In this document: positions 42,663 to 51,063 of the stretch, piece after piece | How positions within the stretch are numbered: the first letter of the stretch is position 1 | How the letters are laid out: every line of letters begins with the position of its first letter | From: Schaedlerella arabinosiphila | GTDB taxonomy: Bacteria; Bacillota; Clostridia; Lachnospirales; Lachnospiraceae | DNA: 64,000 bases | Direction: 5' to 3' | Assembly: GCF_003885045.1 (NCBI RefSeq) | Contig: NZ_RHJS01000002.1 | Span: 1,674,001-1,738,000 of the forward strand | Program-made: the position numbers and the translations under genes | The notes under the pieces: model-generated | The model's input: the letters and a program-made list of their open reading frames with translations, nothing else | What the model was told of the DNA's origin: nothing | Database searches by the model: none

Positions 42663-43937
42663 ATGGTTAAAGCAGTAGTTGGAGCAAACTGGGGCGATGA
42701 AGGCAAAGGCAAGATCACCGACATGCTTGGAAAGGAATCGGATATCATTGTCCGGTTTCAGGGAGGTGCCAATGCAGGGCATACGATCGTAAATAATTAC
42801 GGGAAGTTCGCGCTGCACACGCTGCCGTCAGGTGTATTCTACAGCCATACAACGAGCGTGATCGGAAACGGGGTTGCACTGGATATCCCCAGGCTTTGCG
42901 GGGAGATCCGGTCGATTGTGGAGCAGGGGGTACCCTCTCCGAAGATCCTGGTGTCCGACCGGGCGCAGATTGTGATGTCGTATCATAAGCTGTTCGACGC
43001 ATATGAGGAAGAGCGGCTCGGCGGAAAGTCATTCGGATCTACCAAGTCCGGGATCGCGCCCTTCTATTCAGATAAATTTGCGAAGATCGGCTTCCAGATC
43101 AGCGAACTTTATGACGATGCGCTGCTCAAGGAGAAGTCTGCCCGTGTGGCAGAGCAGAAAAATGTGTTCCTGGAGCATCTCTACCACAAGCCGCTGATCG
43201 ATCCGGACGCGTTATATCAGGAACTGATGGAATACAAGGAGATGATCGACCCTTATGTGGGCGATGTGTCACTGTTTTTGCACCGCGCCCTTAAGGAAGG
43301 GAAGAACATCCTTCTGGAAGGCCAGCTTGGATCGCTGAAAGATCCGGATCACGGAATCTACCCTATGGTAACGTCCTCTTCCACACTGGCCGCATACGGC
43401 GCCATCGGCGCGGGGATTCCGCCTTATGAGATCAAGCAGGTCATCACGGTGTGCAAGGCATACTCCAGCGCGGTGGGGGCAGGCGCATTTGTCAGCGAGC
43501 TGTTCGGCGACGAGGCGGAGGAGCTCAGAAACCGGGGCGGAGACGGCGGAGAGTACGGCGCCACAACGGGACGGCCCAGAAGGGTAGGCTGGTTTGACTG
43601 CGTGGCTTCCAAATACGGATGCCGGATGCAGGGTACCACGGACGTGGCCTTTACGGTATTGGACGTGCTTGGGTATCTAAAGGAGATCCCGGTCTGCGTG
43701 GGCTACGAGATCCAGGGGGAGGTGACCACGGACTTCCCGGTGACCCATCTGCTGGATCAGGCGAAGCCGGTGCTGAAAAAGCTTCCGGGCTGGAACTGTG
43801 ATATCCGGGGAATCCGCACCTATGAGGAGCTTCCAGAAAACTGCAGGAAATATATTGAATTTGTAGAGGAACAGATCGGATATCCGATCCGGATGATCAG
43901 CAACGGTCCGGGCAGAGAGGATATCATATACAGATAG
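42663..43937 (+). CDS. purA: Adenylosuccinate synthetase
   Basis: PurA converts IMP, aspartate and GTP to adenylosuccinate. The 424-residue protein begins VKAVVGANWGDEGKGK (P-loop and catalytic Asp) and has GGANAGHTIV, GQLGSLKDPDHGIYPMVTSS, GATTGRPRRVGWFD and ISNGPGREDII. CAGGAGGG sits 7 bases before ATG 42663. Monocistronic with promoter and terminator. Confidence 0.97.
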   Translation: MVKAVVGANWGDEGKGKITDMLGKESDIIVRFQGGANAGHTIVNNYGKFALHTLPSGVFYSHTTSVIGNGVALDIPRLCGEIRSIVEQGVPSPKILVSDRAQIVMSYHKLFDAYEEERLGGKSFGSTKSGIAPFYSDKFAKIGFQISELYDDALLKEKSARVAEQKNVFLEHLYHKPLIDPDALYQELMEYKEMIDPYVGDVSLFLHRALKEGKNILLEGQLGSLKDPDHGIYPMVTSSSTLAAYGAIGAGIPPYEIKQVITVCKAYSSAVGAGAFVSELFGDEAEELRNRGGDGGEYGATTGRPRRVGWFDCVASKYGCRMQGTTDVAFTVLDVLGYLKEIPVCVGYEIQGEVTTDFPVTHLLDQAKPVLKKLPGWNCDIRGIRTYEELPENCRKYIEFVEEQIGYPIRMISNGPGREDIIYR

Positions 43938-43944
43938 GCGGCGC

Positions 43945-43995
43945 GCCGGGCAGACATTTTTCGCGGGAAAGGATGTCTGTCCGGCTGCTTTTTTT
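43945..43995 (+). terminator. Terminator of purA
   Basis: GCCGGGCAGACAT pairs with ATGTCTGTCCGGC and is followed by TGC and a T-run. Confidence 0.8.
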
Positions 43996-44080
43996 GTTAA
44001 GAATTATTAGGAAATTTTAAGAAATGGGTCACGTCCTTGTCACATTTGACTGTTAAGCTGGTATAGAAATGAAAAAAGAG

Positions 44081-44108
44081 GAATATTCCAGAGGGGCGGA
44101 CATATAAT
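44081..44108 (+). promoter_or_regulatory. Candidate sporulation (sigma-E-like) promoter
   Basis: GAATATT at 44081-44087, 13 bases, CATATAAT at 44101-44108. This fits the sigma-E pattern (xxATATT ... CATAxxxT) better than a vegetative one; the TATAAT within it has no good -35 at 17 bases. Inference from consensus only. Confidence 0.35.
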
Positions 44109-44144
44109 AGTAAAGCTGGGGTTTATGCACACTGGAGGTAATTT

Positions 44145-44366
44145 ATGCAGCAGACAATGAATAAAAATTTGGAGGATACCATGATCACAATGGAAGAATA
44201 TTTGAGAAAACGAAACGTAATCAAAGGAAAAGAAGTGCAGGAGAAAGAACAGGGAAAAGACTTACATAGCAGGGAGAAAAACGAATCGGCAGGCGACGAG
44301 GCCGCAAAAGTGAACAGCGGGCATTGGTATTCCGTGCTGGCGTTGGCGGAACTGATGCTGATCTGA
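44145..44366 (+). CDS. Uncharacterised 73-residue protein
   Basis: GGAGG lies 6 bases before the ATG, so the gene looks real. The product is charged and hydrophilic (MEEYLRKRNVIKGKEVQEKEQGKDL) with a hydrophobic end, HWYSVLALAELMLI. No family recognised. Its TGA abuts the TGA of the opposing membrane gene with no base between (TGATCA). The possible sigma-E-type promoter upstream would place it in sporulation. Confidence 0.55.
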   Translation: MQQTMNKNLEDTMITMEEYLRKRNVIKGKEVQEKEQGKDLHSREKNESAGDEAAKVNSGHWYSVLALAELMLI

Positions 44367-44573
44367 TCAGTCTTCCCCGTCCCGGTGATTGAGGCGGGCA
44401 GCAAGAATACAGGCATACAGCAGTACAGGTACAAGGATTGTGGCAGCTACGGAGATCTTCAGCAGATCAGAGAAAACGGGGCTGTCCGACAGAGCAAAGA
44501 CCAGAGTGGAAATATACAGGGCGGCCAGAAGTACGGCGCCGAGCAGGGCAAGGAATTTTTTTACTTTTTTCAT
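44367..44573 (-). CDS. Small two-helix membrane protein
   Basis: From the ATG at 44573, with GGAGG 10 bases upstream, the product has 68 residues: a basic start (MKKVKKFL), helix one (LALLGAVLLAALYISTLVFAL), a short loop with DSP, helix two (LLKISVAATILVPVLLYACIL) and a charged tail NHRDGED. It resembles small conserved membrane proteins of Lachnospiraceae; function unknown. Confidence 0.65.
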   Translation of the reverse strand: MKKVKKFLALLGAVLLAALYISTLVFALSDSPVFSDLLKISVAATILVPVLLYACILAARLNHRDGED

Positions 44574-44743
44574 AAGGGGAGACCCTCCTTTACAGATATC
44601 CGGGCAGCGAAAAAGCTGACAACAACAAGCAACCATATATTATGAATTATATCTGAATTTGCAGGAAACTTCAATCAGAAAATGAAAAGGGCATGGACAG
44701 CAGCAAAAGTGCCGTTTATTATGCATATAGATTAAAATAAGAG

Positions 44744-44772
44744 TTTACGTAAGAATAAAATTAGTATATAAT
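44744..44772 (+). promoter_or_regulatory. Promoter of the SEC-C gene
   Basis: TTTACG, 17 bases, TATAAT, 39 bases before the start. Confidence 0.7.
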
Positions 44773-44811
44773 GGATAGGCGATTTATTTTATGATGAAGG
44801 AGTTAAGTACG

Positions 44812-45327
44812 ATGAGTGATAAGAGTTTACTGGAACAATGGCGGGACATGGCTTATGACCAGAAAAAGACAAGAGAACAGCTCAAAAGCCTGTGGGATGC
44901 ATATTTTGAGGTGGAAAAGGGAGTCTATGAACAGCTTTTGGCCGAACCGGACACGGAAGTGAAGGGAAGCGTCAAAGAGCTGGCTGAAAAATACGGCATG
45001 GATGTTATGACCATGGTCGGTTTTCTGGACGGGATCAACGACAGCCTGAAGGAGGCGAACCCCATCGAGACGATGGAGGAGGATACCGTAGTCAGCCTGG
45101 CCTTTGACAAGGAAAAGCTGTATAAGAATATGGTGGATGCGAGGGCAGAGTGGCTCTATGAACTGCCCCAGTGGAACAGCATTTTCGACGAGGAGACGAG
45201 AAAGCGTTTGTTCTTAGAGCAGAGGAAGTCCGGAACCATCCGCAAGGAAAAGAAAATCGGCAGAAACGATCCGTGCCCCTGCGGAAGCGGCAAAAAATAC
45301 AAAAAGTGCTGCGGCAGAAATGCTTAA
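44812..45327 (+). CDS. SEC-C metal-binding motif protein
   Basis: The 171-residue protein is helical ([40 protein letters not shown]) and ends in a SEC-C zinc motif, [18 protein letters not shown], as found at the end of SecA. The motif binds zinc and can mediate contact with SecB or ribosomes; this protein's role is not known. GAAGGAG lies 9 bases before ATG 44812; the in-frame ATG at 44791 is upstream of it and unlikely. Confidence 0.85.
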   Translation: MSDKSLLEQWRDMAYDQKKTREQLKSLWDAYFEVEKGVYEQLLAEPDTEVKGSVKELAEKYGMDVMTMVGFLDGINDSLKEANPIETMEEDTVVSLAFDKEKLYKNMVDARAEWLYELPQWNSIFDEETRKRLFLEQRKSGTIRKEKKIGRNDPCPCGSGKKYKKCCGRNA

Positions 45328-45357
45328 AAGGGCTTAAGCGCCGGGGAGGCAGTCTAT

Positions 45358-45373
45358 CCTGCCGGCCGGCAGG
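45358..45373 (+). repeat. Perfect 16-base palindrome
   Basis: CCTGCCGGCCGGCAGG, directly left of repeat copy 4. It may act as part of that element or as a weak terminator for the SEC-C gene. Confidence 0.5.
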
Positions 45374-45376
45374 AGT

Positions 45377-45427
45377 CAAATATCCGTGCAGGCAGGGCTT
45401 CTTTGCCGCTGCTTCGAAAGAATAAAG
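45377..45427 (+). repeat. Dispersed palindromic intergenic repeat, copy 4 (diverged)
   Basis: CAAATATCC-G-TGCA-G-GCA, GGCT, CTT, GCTGCTTCG and AGAATAAA line up with copies 1-3 with scattered substitutions and one missing base. The central palindrome is decayed. It lies 52 bases before the DUF1540 gene. Confidence 0.6.
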
Positions 45428-45478
45428 AACCGAATTTCGGGCATACTGATACTGATTTCAAAAAAAGGAGGAATCATT

Positions 45479-45796
45479 ATGCCTGAATTAAAATGTACCG
45501 TACAGACATGCAGACACAACAAAAATTTCCTGTGTGACCTGGATCGAATCCAGGTGGGCGGAAGCGACGCGAAGCAGGCCAGAGAGACCTGCTGCGACAG
45601 TTTCCAGGAACGATCGGGAGATACGTATTCCAACGTAACAAAAGAGGCGTCTGCTTCCACGAATATCCACTGCGAGGCAAAGGATTGCATGTACAATGAG
45701 AAGTGCGCATGCCGTGCCGGAAAGATCAGCGTGGAAGGAAGCAATGCCTGCCGCTGTGAATCTACCGAATGTGCGACCTTTGACTGCAAAGGCTGA
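45479..45796 (+). CDS. DUF1540 domain protein (two Cys-rich repeats)
   Basis: From ATG 45479, after AAAGGAGG, the product has 105 residues with two DUF1540 units: LKCTVQTCRHNKNFLCDLDR near the start and NIHCEAKDCMYNEKCACRAG near residue 62. Each has regularly spaced Cys, likely a metal-binding fold. The family is common in Clostridia; its function is unknown. A longer frame to 45386 crosses repeat copy 4 and is rejected. Confidence 0.85.
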   Translation: MPELKCTVQTCRHNKNFLCDLDRIQVGGSDAKQARETCCDSFQERSGDTYSNVTKEASASTNIHCEAKDCMYNEKCACRAGKISVEGSNACRCESTECATFDCKG

Positions 45797-45840
45797 GTGT
45801 AGTGATCGGAATAGGCTGCGTGCCGTGAACAGCAGCGCTG

Positions 45841-45874
45841 CGGGAAGATCCGGGATGAATTTCGGATTTTCCCG
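45841..45874 (+). terminator. Probable terminator after the DUF1540 gene
   Basis: CGGGAAGATCCG pairs with CGGATTTTCCCG; the T-run after it is weak (TATTTG). Confidence 0.5.
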
Positions 45875-45890
45875 TATTTGCGTTTGGGTG

Positions 45891-45919
45891 TTGACCCTCA
45901 AGCAAAGGGGCGGTATAAT
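45891..45919 (+). promoter_or_regulatory. Promoter of the AI-2E transporter-metA unit
   Basis: TTGACC, 17 bases, TATAAT, about 60 bases before the start. Confidence 0.8.
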
Positions 45920-45980
45920 TCTATATATTCGATAACAGTGCAGGAATAGGAAGAAAAGTGCAGGAGTAGGAAGATACGAT

Positions 45981-47360
45981 ATGAATCAGAATATGGAACA
46001 AAAAAACGAAGGCGGCGAGACAGCAGAGCAAAAAAGCGGGTATTACATAAACCGCCCCAGCTTCGGAAGCAAAGAGCCTTCAAAACTCAAGCAGCATCTG
46101 ACAAAGGAGAAGTCATTGTTCATTGTCATTGTGGTCGTGATGATGATCTATTTTGCAATGCTGCGTTTGGACGAGATCTCAAAGCTTTTGTGGCTGGTCG
46201 TCCATACGATCAAGCCGATCATCTACGGGCTGGCCATCGCTTATCTGCTGAACCCTATCATGAAGTTCGTGGAGCAGCATCTGAGCGCCTTCCTCAAAAA
46301 GACATTTCCGAATCTGGAAAAGACGCATCAGATCAGCAGAAGCGTGGGGATACTCTGCGCGGTCATGTTTTTGATCGCGGTGATCGTGGCGCTGTGCAAC
46401 ATGATGATTCCGGAACTCTACCGGAGCATCCGGGATATGGCCGTGACGGTGCCGGGGCAGCTCAATGACGCCCTGGATCTGATTACGAGAACGCTGGCAG
46501 GGGATTCCACCCTGGAGCAGGTCTTTACCCGGACGCTGATGGAGGTGACGGATCTGCTGCAGAACTGGATGAAGACGGACATGCTGACCCAGGCAAACGT
46601 GGTCATGACGAATCTGACGGAGGGCGTGATCAACGTGGTCAGCGAACTGTTCAACGCCGTCATCGGGCTCATTGTCTCGATCTATGTGCTGTTCAGCAAG
46701 GAGACCTTTTCCATGCAGACCAAAAAGATCATCTACGCTCTGTTCCGGCCTTCCCAGGCGAACATGATCCTCCATCTGACGATCAAGAGCAATGAGATCT
46801 TCGGCGGCTTTATCATCGGAAAGATCATTGATTCCGCCATCATCGGGGTCCTGTGCTTTGTCTGCCTGTCCATATTGGAGATGCCTTACACGCTCCTGGT
46901 GAGCGTGATCGTAGGCGTGACCAATGTGATCCCCTTTTTCGGGCCTTATATCGGCGCCATACCGAGCGCGATTCTCATCATGCTGTCGGATCCGAAGATG
47001 GGCGTGTATTTTATCATATTTATCCTGATCCTGCAGCAGCTGGACGGCAATATCATCGGGCCCAAGATTCTTGGGAACTCCACCGGGCTCTCCGCCTTCT
47101 GGGTGGTGTTTTCCATCCTGCTGGGGGGCGGCCTGTTCGGATTTGTGGGGATGATCCTGGGAGTGCCTACCTTTGCCGTGATCTATTATATCGTGCGGAT
47201 GCTGATCAACCACAGGCTGGAGGAGAAAGCCCTTCCCATGGATACGAACTGCTATGATGTGTTCAGTTATGTGGATGCGGACGGAACTTATGTACATTCC
47301 AATGAGAATGAATTGAAGAAAGACGAGGAAAAGAAACATGCCGATCAGAGTGCAAAATGA
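45981..47360 (+). CDS. AI-2E family transporter (TqsA/PerM family)
   Basis: The 459-residue membrane protein has about eight hydrophobic segments with the usual long middle region and the conserved motif FFGPYIGAIPSAIL followed by LQQLDGNIIGPKILG. The family was named after the E. coli autoinducer-2 exporter TqsA but includes Na+/H+ antiporters and efflux carriers; the substrate here is unknown. It ends in a charged cytoplasmic tail that overlaps the metA gene by 23 bases. Confidence 0.9.
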   Translation: MNQNMEQKNEGGETAEQKSGYYINRPSFGSKEPSKLKQHLTKEKSLFIVIVVVMMIYFAMLRLDEISKLLWLVVHTIKPIIYGLAIAYLLNPIMKFVEQHLSAFLKKTFPNLEKTHQISRSVGILCAVMFLIAVIVALCNMMIPELYRSIRDMAVTVPGQLNDALDLITRTLAGDSTLEQVFTRTLMEVTDLLQNWMKTDMLTQANVVMTNLTEGVINVVSELFNAVIGLIVSIYVLFSKETFSMQTKKIIYALFRPSQANMILHLTIKSNEIFGGFIIGKIIDSAIIGVLCFVCLSILEMPYTLLVSVIVGVTNVIPFFGPYIGAIPSAILIMLSDPKMGVYFIIFILILQQLDGNIIGPKILGNSTGLSAFWVVFSILLGGGLFGFVGMILGVPTFAVIYYIVRMLINHRLEEKALPMDTNCYDVFSYVDADGTYVHSNENELKKDEEKKHADQSAK

Positions 47361-48264
47361 CCTGCCGATCAAAGAGGTCTTAGAACGGGAAAATATATTT
47401 GTCATGGATGAATACCGGGCGGCCCACCAGGAGATCCGTCCCATCAGCATCGGGCTTTTGAACCTGATGCCGCTTAAGGAGGATACGGAGCTCCAGATCC
47501 TGCGCTCCCTGTCCAATACCCCTCTGCAGACGGACGTGACCTTCGTGAGGGTATCCAACCATGTATCCAAAAATACGTCCACCAGCCATATCTACAAATT
47601 TTACGAGCCCTTTGAGGCTATCAAAAGGCAGAAGTTTGACGGGTTTATCATCACCGGGGCGCCGGTGGAGCAGATGCCCTTCGAGGAAGTGGACTACTGG
47701 GAGGAACTCAAAGAGATCATGGACTGGACCGTGACCAATGTGACCTCCACCCTGCATCTGTGCTGGGGCGCCCAGGCGGGGATCTATTACCACTACGGGA
47801 TTGACAAGGTTCCCCTGCCGGAAAAGAAATTCGGAATCTTCCCCCATCATGTGAAAAACCGCAGGATTCCGCTGGTCAGAGGCTTTGACGACGTGTTCTA
47901 TGCCCCCCATTCCAGGCATACGGAGGTTCCTCAGGCGCTTTTGGAACAGGACGGCCGCATGATGATCCTGGCGGACTCCGAGGAGGCCGGGGTCTTTTTG
48001 TGCATGGCTAAGGAAGGCCGGCAGATCTTCGTGATGGGACATCCGGAGTATGACCGCATGACGCTGGACAGCGAATACAAACGGGATCTGGGGAAGGGGC
48101 TGGATATCCGGATGCCGGTGAATTATTATCCGGAAAATAATCCGGAGAACCGGCCGAACCTGATCTGGCGGTCCCACGCCAACAATCTGTATTCCAACTG
48201 GCTGAATTACTATGTATACCAGGTGACGCCTTACGACCTCTACGGGACGCCGGATTTCAGCTGA
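47338..48264 (+). CDS. metA: Homoserine O-acetyltransferase, MetA type
   Basis: MetA acylates homoserine in methionine synthesis. The 308-residue protein has the catalytic Cys142 in LHLCWGAQAG, FPHHV, and APHSRHTE and GHPEYDR with the His and Glu partners. Residue 111 is Glu (GAPVEQM), which in studied MetA enzymes selects acetyl-CoA; a Gly there gives succinyl-CoA use. So an acetyltransferase is likely despite the family's old succinyltransferase name. The start lies inside the end of the transporter gene, so translation is probably coupled. Confidence 0.93.
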   Translation: MPIRVQNDLPIKEVLERENIFVMDEYRAAHQEIRPISIGLLNLMPLKEDTELQILRSLSNTPLQTDVTFVRVSNHVSKNTSTSHIYKFYEPFEAIKRQKFDGFIITGAPVEQMPFEEVDYWEELKEIMDWTVTNVTSTLHLCWGAQAGIYYHYGIDKVPLPEKKFGIFPHHVKNRRIPLVRGFDDVFYAPHSRHTEVPQALLEQDGRMMILADSEEAGVFLCMAKEGRQIFVMGHPEYDRMTLDSEYKRDLGKGLDIRMPVNYYPENNPENRPNLIWRSHANNLYSNWLNYYVYQVTPYDLYGTPDFS

Positions 48265-48344
48265 CTCTGTACCGTTTGGAACAGACGGTATACGGATGAA
48301 AACGCGGGAAAGCTTCTGCCGGGATTTTTGTGGAATTTTACATG

Positions 48345-48373
48345 TTGACGGGAATGCGGAACGGTGGTACACT
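48345..48373 (+). promoter_or_regulatory. Promoter of the nrdD-nrdG-dut operon
   Basis: TTGACG, 17 bases, TACACT, with a leader of about 75 bases that carries the NrdR-like boxes. Confidence 0.7.
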
Positions 48374-48385
48374 GTTAAATACTAA

Positions 48386-48433
48386 CCGCTTCATCTTGTG
48401 GCAGGATAGTAATGCGGACACTAAATATAGAGT
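48386..48433 (+). promoter_or_regulatory. Tandem NrdR-like boxes
   Basis: ACACTAAATATAGAGT at 48418-48433 matches 14 of 16 positions of the NrdR box (ACACWATATATWGTGT). A degenerate partner at 48386-48401 matches 10 of 16 and starts 32 bases upstream, about three helix turns, the spacing at which NrdR normally binds paired sites. NrdR would repress the operon when dATP is high. Confidence 0.6.
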
Positions 48434-48454
48434 TTTTAACAGGAGGCGCAGCGC

Positions 48455-50575
48455 ATGATCAGTGTGGTGAAAAAGGATGGGACCAAGGAGGACTTTAACG
48501 TACAGAAGGTGGTTGTGGCAGTGAATAAGTCTGCCTACAGGGCTTTGGTCACATTTACGGATGAGGAACTGGATTTTATCTGCAGGTTCGTGGAAGAACG
48601 TGTGAAGAAGATGCACGTATCGGAGATACGGATCGCACAGATGCACAATGTGGTGGAGAGCGCCCTGGAGGCAGTCAATCCTGCGGTGGCGAAGAGCTAC
48701 AAGGACTACCGGAACTATAAGCAGGATTTTGTGCAGATGCTGGATGAAGTCTATAAGAAGAGCCAGTCCATCATGTACATCGGGGACAAGGAAAACAGCA
48801 ACACGGACAGCGCCCTGGTGTCCACCAAGCGCAGCCTGATTTTTAATGAACTGAACAAAGAATTATATAAAAAGTTTTTCCTCACAGTGGAGGAGATCCA
48901 GGCGATCCGGGACGGATACATCTATATCCATGACATGTCTGCCAGGAGGGATACGATGAACTGCTGCCTGTTTGACGTCCAGAACGTATTAAGCGGCGGA
49001 TTCGAGATGGGGAACCTCTGGTACAATGAGCCCAAGACGCTGGATACCGCGTTTGACGTGATCGGGGATATTGTCTTAAGCGCGGCGAGCCAGCAGTACG
49101 GCGGCTTTACGGTGCCAAGCGTGGACGAGATCTTAGAGCCCTATGCCGAGAAGTCCCACAGACGGCTGATTCAAAAGTACCAGGATCTGGGGCTTGCCGC
49201 GGACAAGGCTCAGGAAGTGGCGTGGAAGGATCTGGAGAAGGAGATGGAGCAGGGCTTCCAGGGATGGGAGTACAAGTTCAACTCGGTATCCTCCAGCCGG
49301 GGGGATTATCCCTTCATCACCGTGACCGCAGGCACCCGGACCAGCGAATACGGAAAGCTTGTGACCAAAACCATGCTGGAGGTCCGCAAAAAAGGGCAGG
49401 GCAAGGCAGGCCACAAGAAGCCGGTGCTGTTTCCGAAGATCGTATTCTTATATGACGAAAACCTTCATGGGCCGGGAAAGCCCCTGGAGGACGTGTTTGA
49501 GGCGGGGATCGACTGCTCCAGCAAGACCATGTATCCGGACTGGCTGAGCCTGACCGGGGAGGGCTATGTGCCGAGCATGTATCAGAAGTACGGAAAAATC
49601 ATCAGCCCCATGGGATGCAGGGCCTTTTTGTCCCCCTGGTACGAGCGGGGCGGCATGGAACCGGCGGACGAGCAGGATACGCCGATCTTTGTGGGAAGGT
49701 TCAACATCGGCGCCATCAGCCTCCACCTTCCGATGATCCTGGCAAAGGCCAGGCAGGAGAGCCGGGACTTCTTTGAGGAGCTGGATTATTACCTGAACCT
49801 GATCCGCAGGCTCCACCAGAGGACCTATGACTATCTGGGAGAGATGAAAGCCTCCACCAATCCGCTGGCCTACTGCGAAGGCGGATTTTACGGCGGACAT
49901 CTGGGACTGTACGACAAGATCAAACCGCTGCTCAAGTCGGCCACCGCGTCTTTTGGGATCACGGCCCTGAACGAGCTGCAGCAGCTTTATAATAAAAAAT
50001 CCATTGCTCAGGACGGGGCGTTTGCGCTGGAGACACTGCAGTTTATCAATGACAGGGTGGCCCAGTTCAAGAAGGAGGACGGGCATCTGTACGCCATCTA
50101 CGGAACGCCGGCGGAGAACCTCTGCGGGGTGCAGGTCCACCAGTTCCGGAAGAAGTACGGGATCATTGAAAATGTATCCGACCGGGAATATGTCAGCAAC
50201 AGTTTCCACTGCCATGTCAGCGAGGAGCTTACGCCCATTGAGAAGCAGAACCTGGAGGGACGCTTCTGGAATCTGAGCAACGGCGGCAAGATCCAGTATG
50301 TGAAGTATCCGGTCAGCTACAACAAGGAGGCCATCCGCGCCCTGGTTCGAAGAGCCATGAAAAAGGGCTATTACGAGGGGGTAAACCTGTCCCTGGCCTA
50401 CTGCGACGACTGCGGCCACGAAGAGCTGGATATGGATACGTGTCCGGTCTGCGGCAGCAAGAACCTGACCAAGATCGACCGGATGAACGGCTATCTGTCT
50501 TATTCCAGGGTAAAAGGCGATACCAGGCTGAATGAGGCAAAGATGGCAGAGATTGCGGAAAGGAAAAGTATGTAA
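48455..50575 (+). CDS. nrdD: Anaerobic ribonucleoside-triphosphate reductase
   Basis: NrdD reduces NTPs to dNTPs without oxygen through a glycyl radical. The 706-residue protein begins with an ATP-cone (VVKKDGTKEDFNVQKV, residues 3-18) for allosteric control, then the ten-stranded barrel. The C-terminal zinc site is CDDC...CPVC, and the radical-bearing Gly is Gly679 in RMNGYLSY. AGGAGG precedes the ATG. The stop overlaps the nrdG start (TAATG). Confidence 0.97.
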   Translation: MISVVKKDGTKEDFNVQKVVVAVNKSAYRALVTFTDEELDFICRFVEERVKKMHVSEIRIAQMHNVVESALEAVNPAVAKSYKDYRNYKQDFVQMLDEVYKKSQSIMYIGDKENSNTDSALVSTKRSLIFNELNKELYKKFFLTVEEIQAIRDGYIYIHDMSARRDTMNCCLFDVQNVLSGGFEMGNLWYNEPKTLDTAFDVIGDIVLSAASQQYGGFTVPSVDEILEPYAEKSHRRLIQKYQDLGLAADKAQEVAWKDLEKEMEQGFQGWEYKFNSVSSSRGDYPFITVTAGTRTSEYGKLVTKTMLEVRKKGQGKAGHKKPVLFPKIVFLYDENLHGPGKPLEDVFEAGIDCSSKTMYPDWLSLTGEGYVPSMYQKYGKIISPMGCRAFLSPWYERGGMEPADEQDTPIFVGRFNIGAISLHLPMILAKARQESRDFFEELDYYLNLIRRLHQRTYDYLGEMKASTNPLAYCEGGFYGGHLGLYDKIKPLLKSATASFGITALNELQQLYNKKSIAQDGAFALETLQFINDRVAQFKKEDGHLYAIYGTPAENLCGVQVHQFRKKYGIIENVSDREYVSNSFHCHVSEELTPIEKQNLEGRFWNLSNGGKIQYVKYPVSYNKEAIRALVRRAMKKGYYEGVNLSLAYCDDCGHEELDMDTCPVCGSKNLTKIDRMNGYLSYSRVKGDTRLNEAKMAEIAERKSM

Positions 50576-51063
50576 TGCAGTACCATAATATTACAAAAGA
50601 CGATATGCTCAACGGGGAAGGACTTCGGGTAGTATTGTGGGTGGCGGGCTGTTCCCATGCCTGTCCGGGCTGCCATAATCCGGTCACGTGGGATCCGAAG
50701 GGGGGCCTGGAATTTGACAGGGCTGCCCGGCAGGAGCTTTTTGACCAACTGGAGCACAGTTATATCAACGGCATCACATACAGCGGGGGAGACCCGCTGT
50801 ATGTAGGTAACCGGGAAGCCATCGCGGAGCTGGCCTCGGAGATCCGCGCAAGATATCCCCGGAAGACCCAGTGGCTTTATACCGGATACCAATGGGAGGA
50901 GATCCGGGGAGAACGGGTTGTTCCCTATCTGGACGCGGTCGTGGACGGCCACTATGTGGAGGCCGAAAAGGATTCCCTGCTGCCCTGGCGGGGGAGCAAA
51001 AATCAAAGGGTGATTGATGTACAGAAGAGTTTGAAGGCAGGAGAAACGATATGCAGAGAATAG
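50575..51063 (+). CDS. nrdG: Anaerobic ribonucleotide reductase activating protein
   Basis: NrdG is the radical SAM enzyme that generates the glycyl radical on NrdD. The 162-residue protein has the cluster motif CSHACPGC (Cys26, Cys30, Cys33; CX3CX2C) and YSGGDPLY for SAM binding. It overlaps nrdD by one base and dut by 13. Confidence 0.97.
   Translation: MQYHNITKDDMLNGEGLRVVLWVAGCSHACPGCHNPVTWDPKGGLEFDRAARQELFDQLEHSYINGITYSGGDPLYVGNREAIAELASEIRARYPRKTQWLYTGYQWEEIRGERVVPYLDAVVDGHYVEAEKDSLLPWRGSKNQRVIDVQKSLKAGETICRE

Noticed and set aside
44385..44645. Plus-strand frames over the small membrane protein gene
   Set aside because: The minus-strand frame has a ribosome binding site, two hydrophobic helices and a charged tail; the plus frames have none of these.
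45797..45980. A SAM riboswitch for the metA unit
   Set aside because: The leader from the promoter is too short (about 60 bases) and shows only the terminator-like hairpin of the upstream gene.
46179..47582. A 467-codon minus-strand frame spanning the AI-2E transporter and metA
   Set aside because: It crosses two real genes in the opposite direction and its translation is His/Asp/Gln-rich antisense noise.
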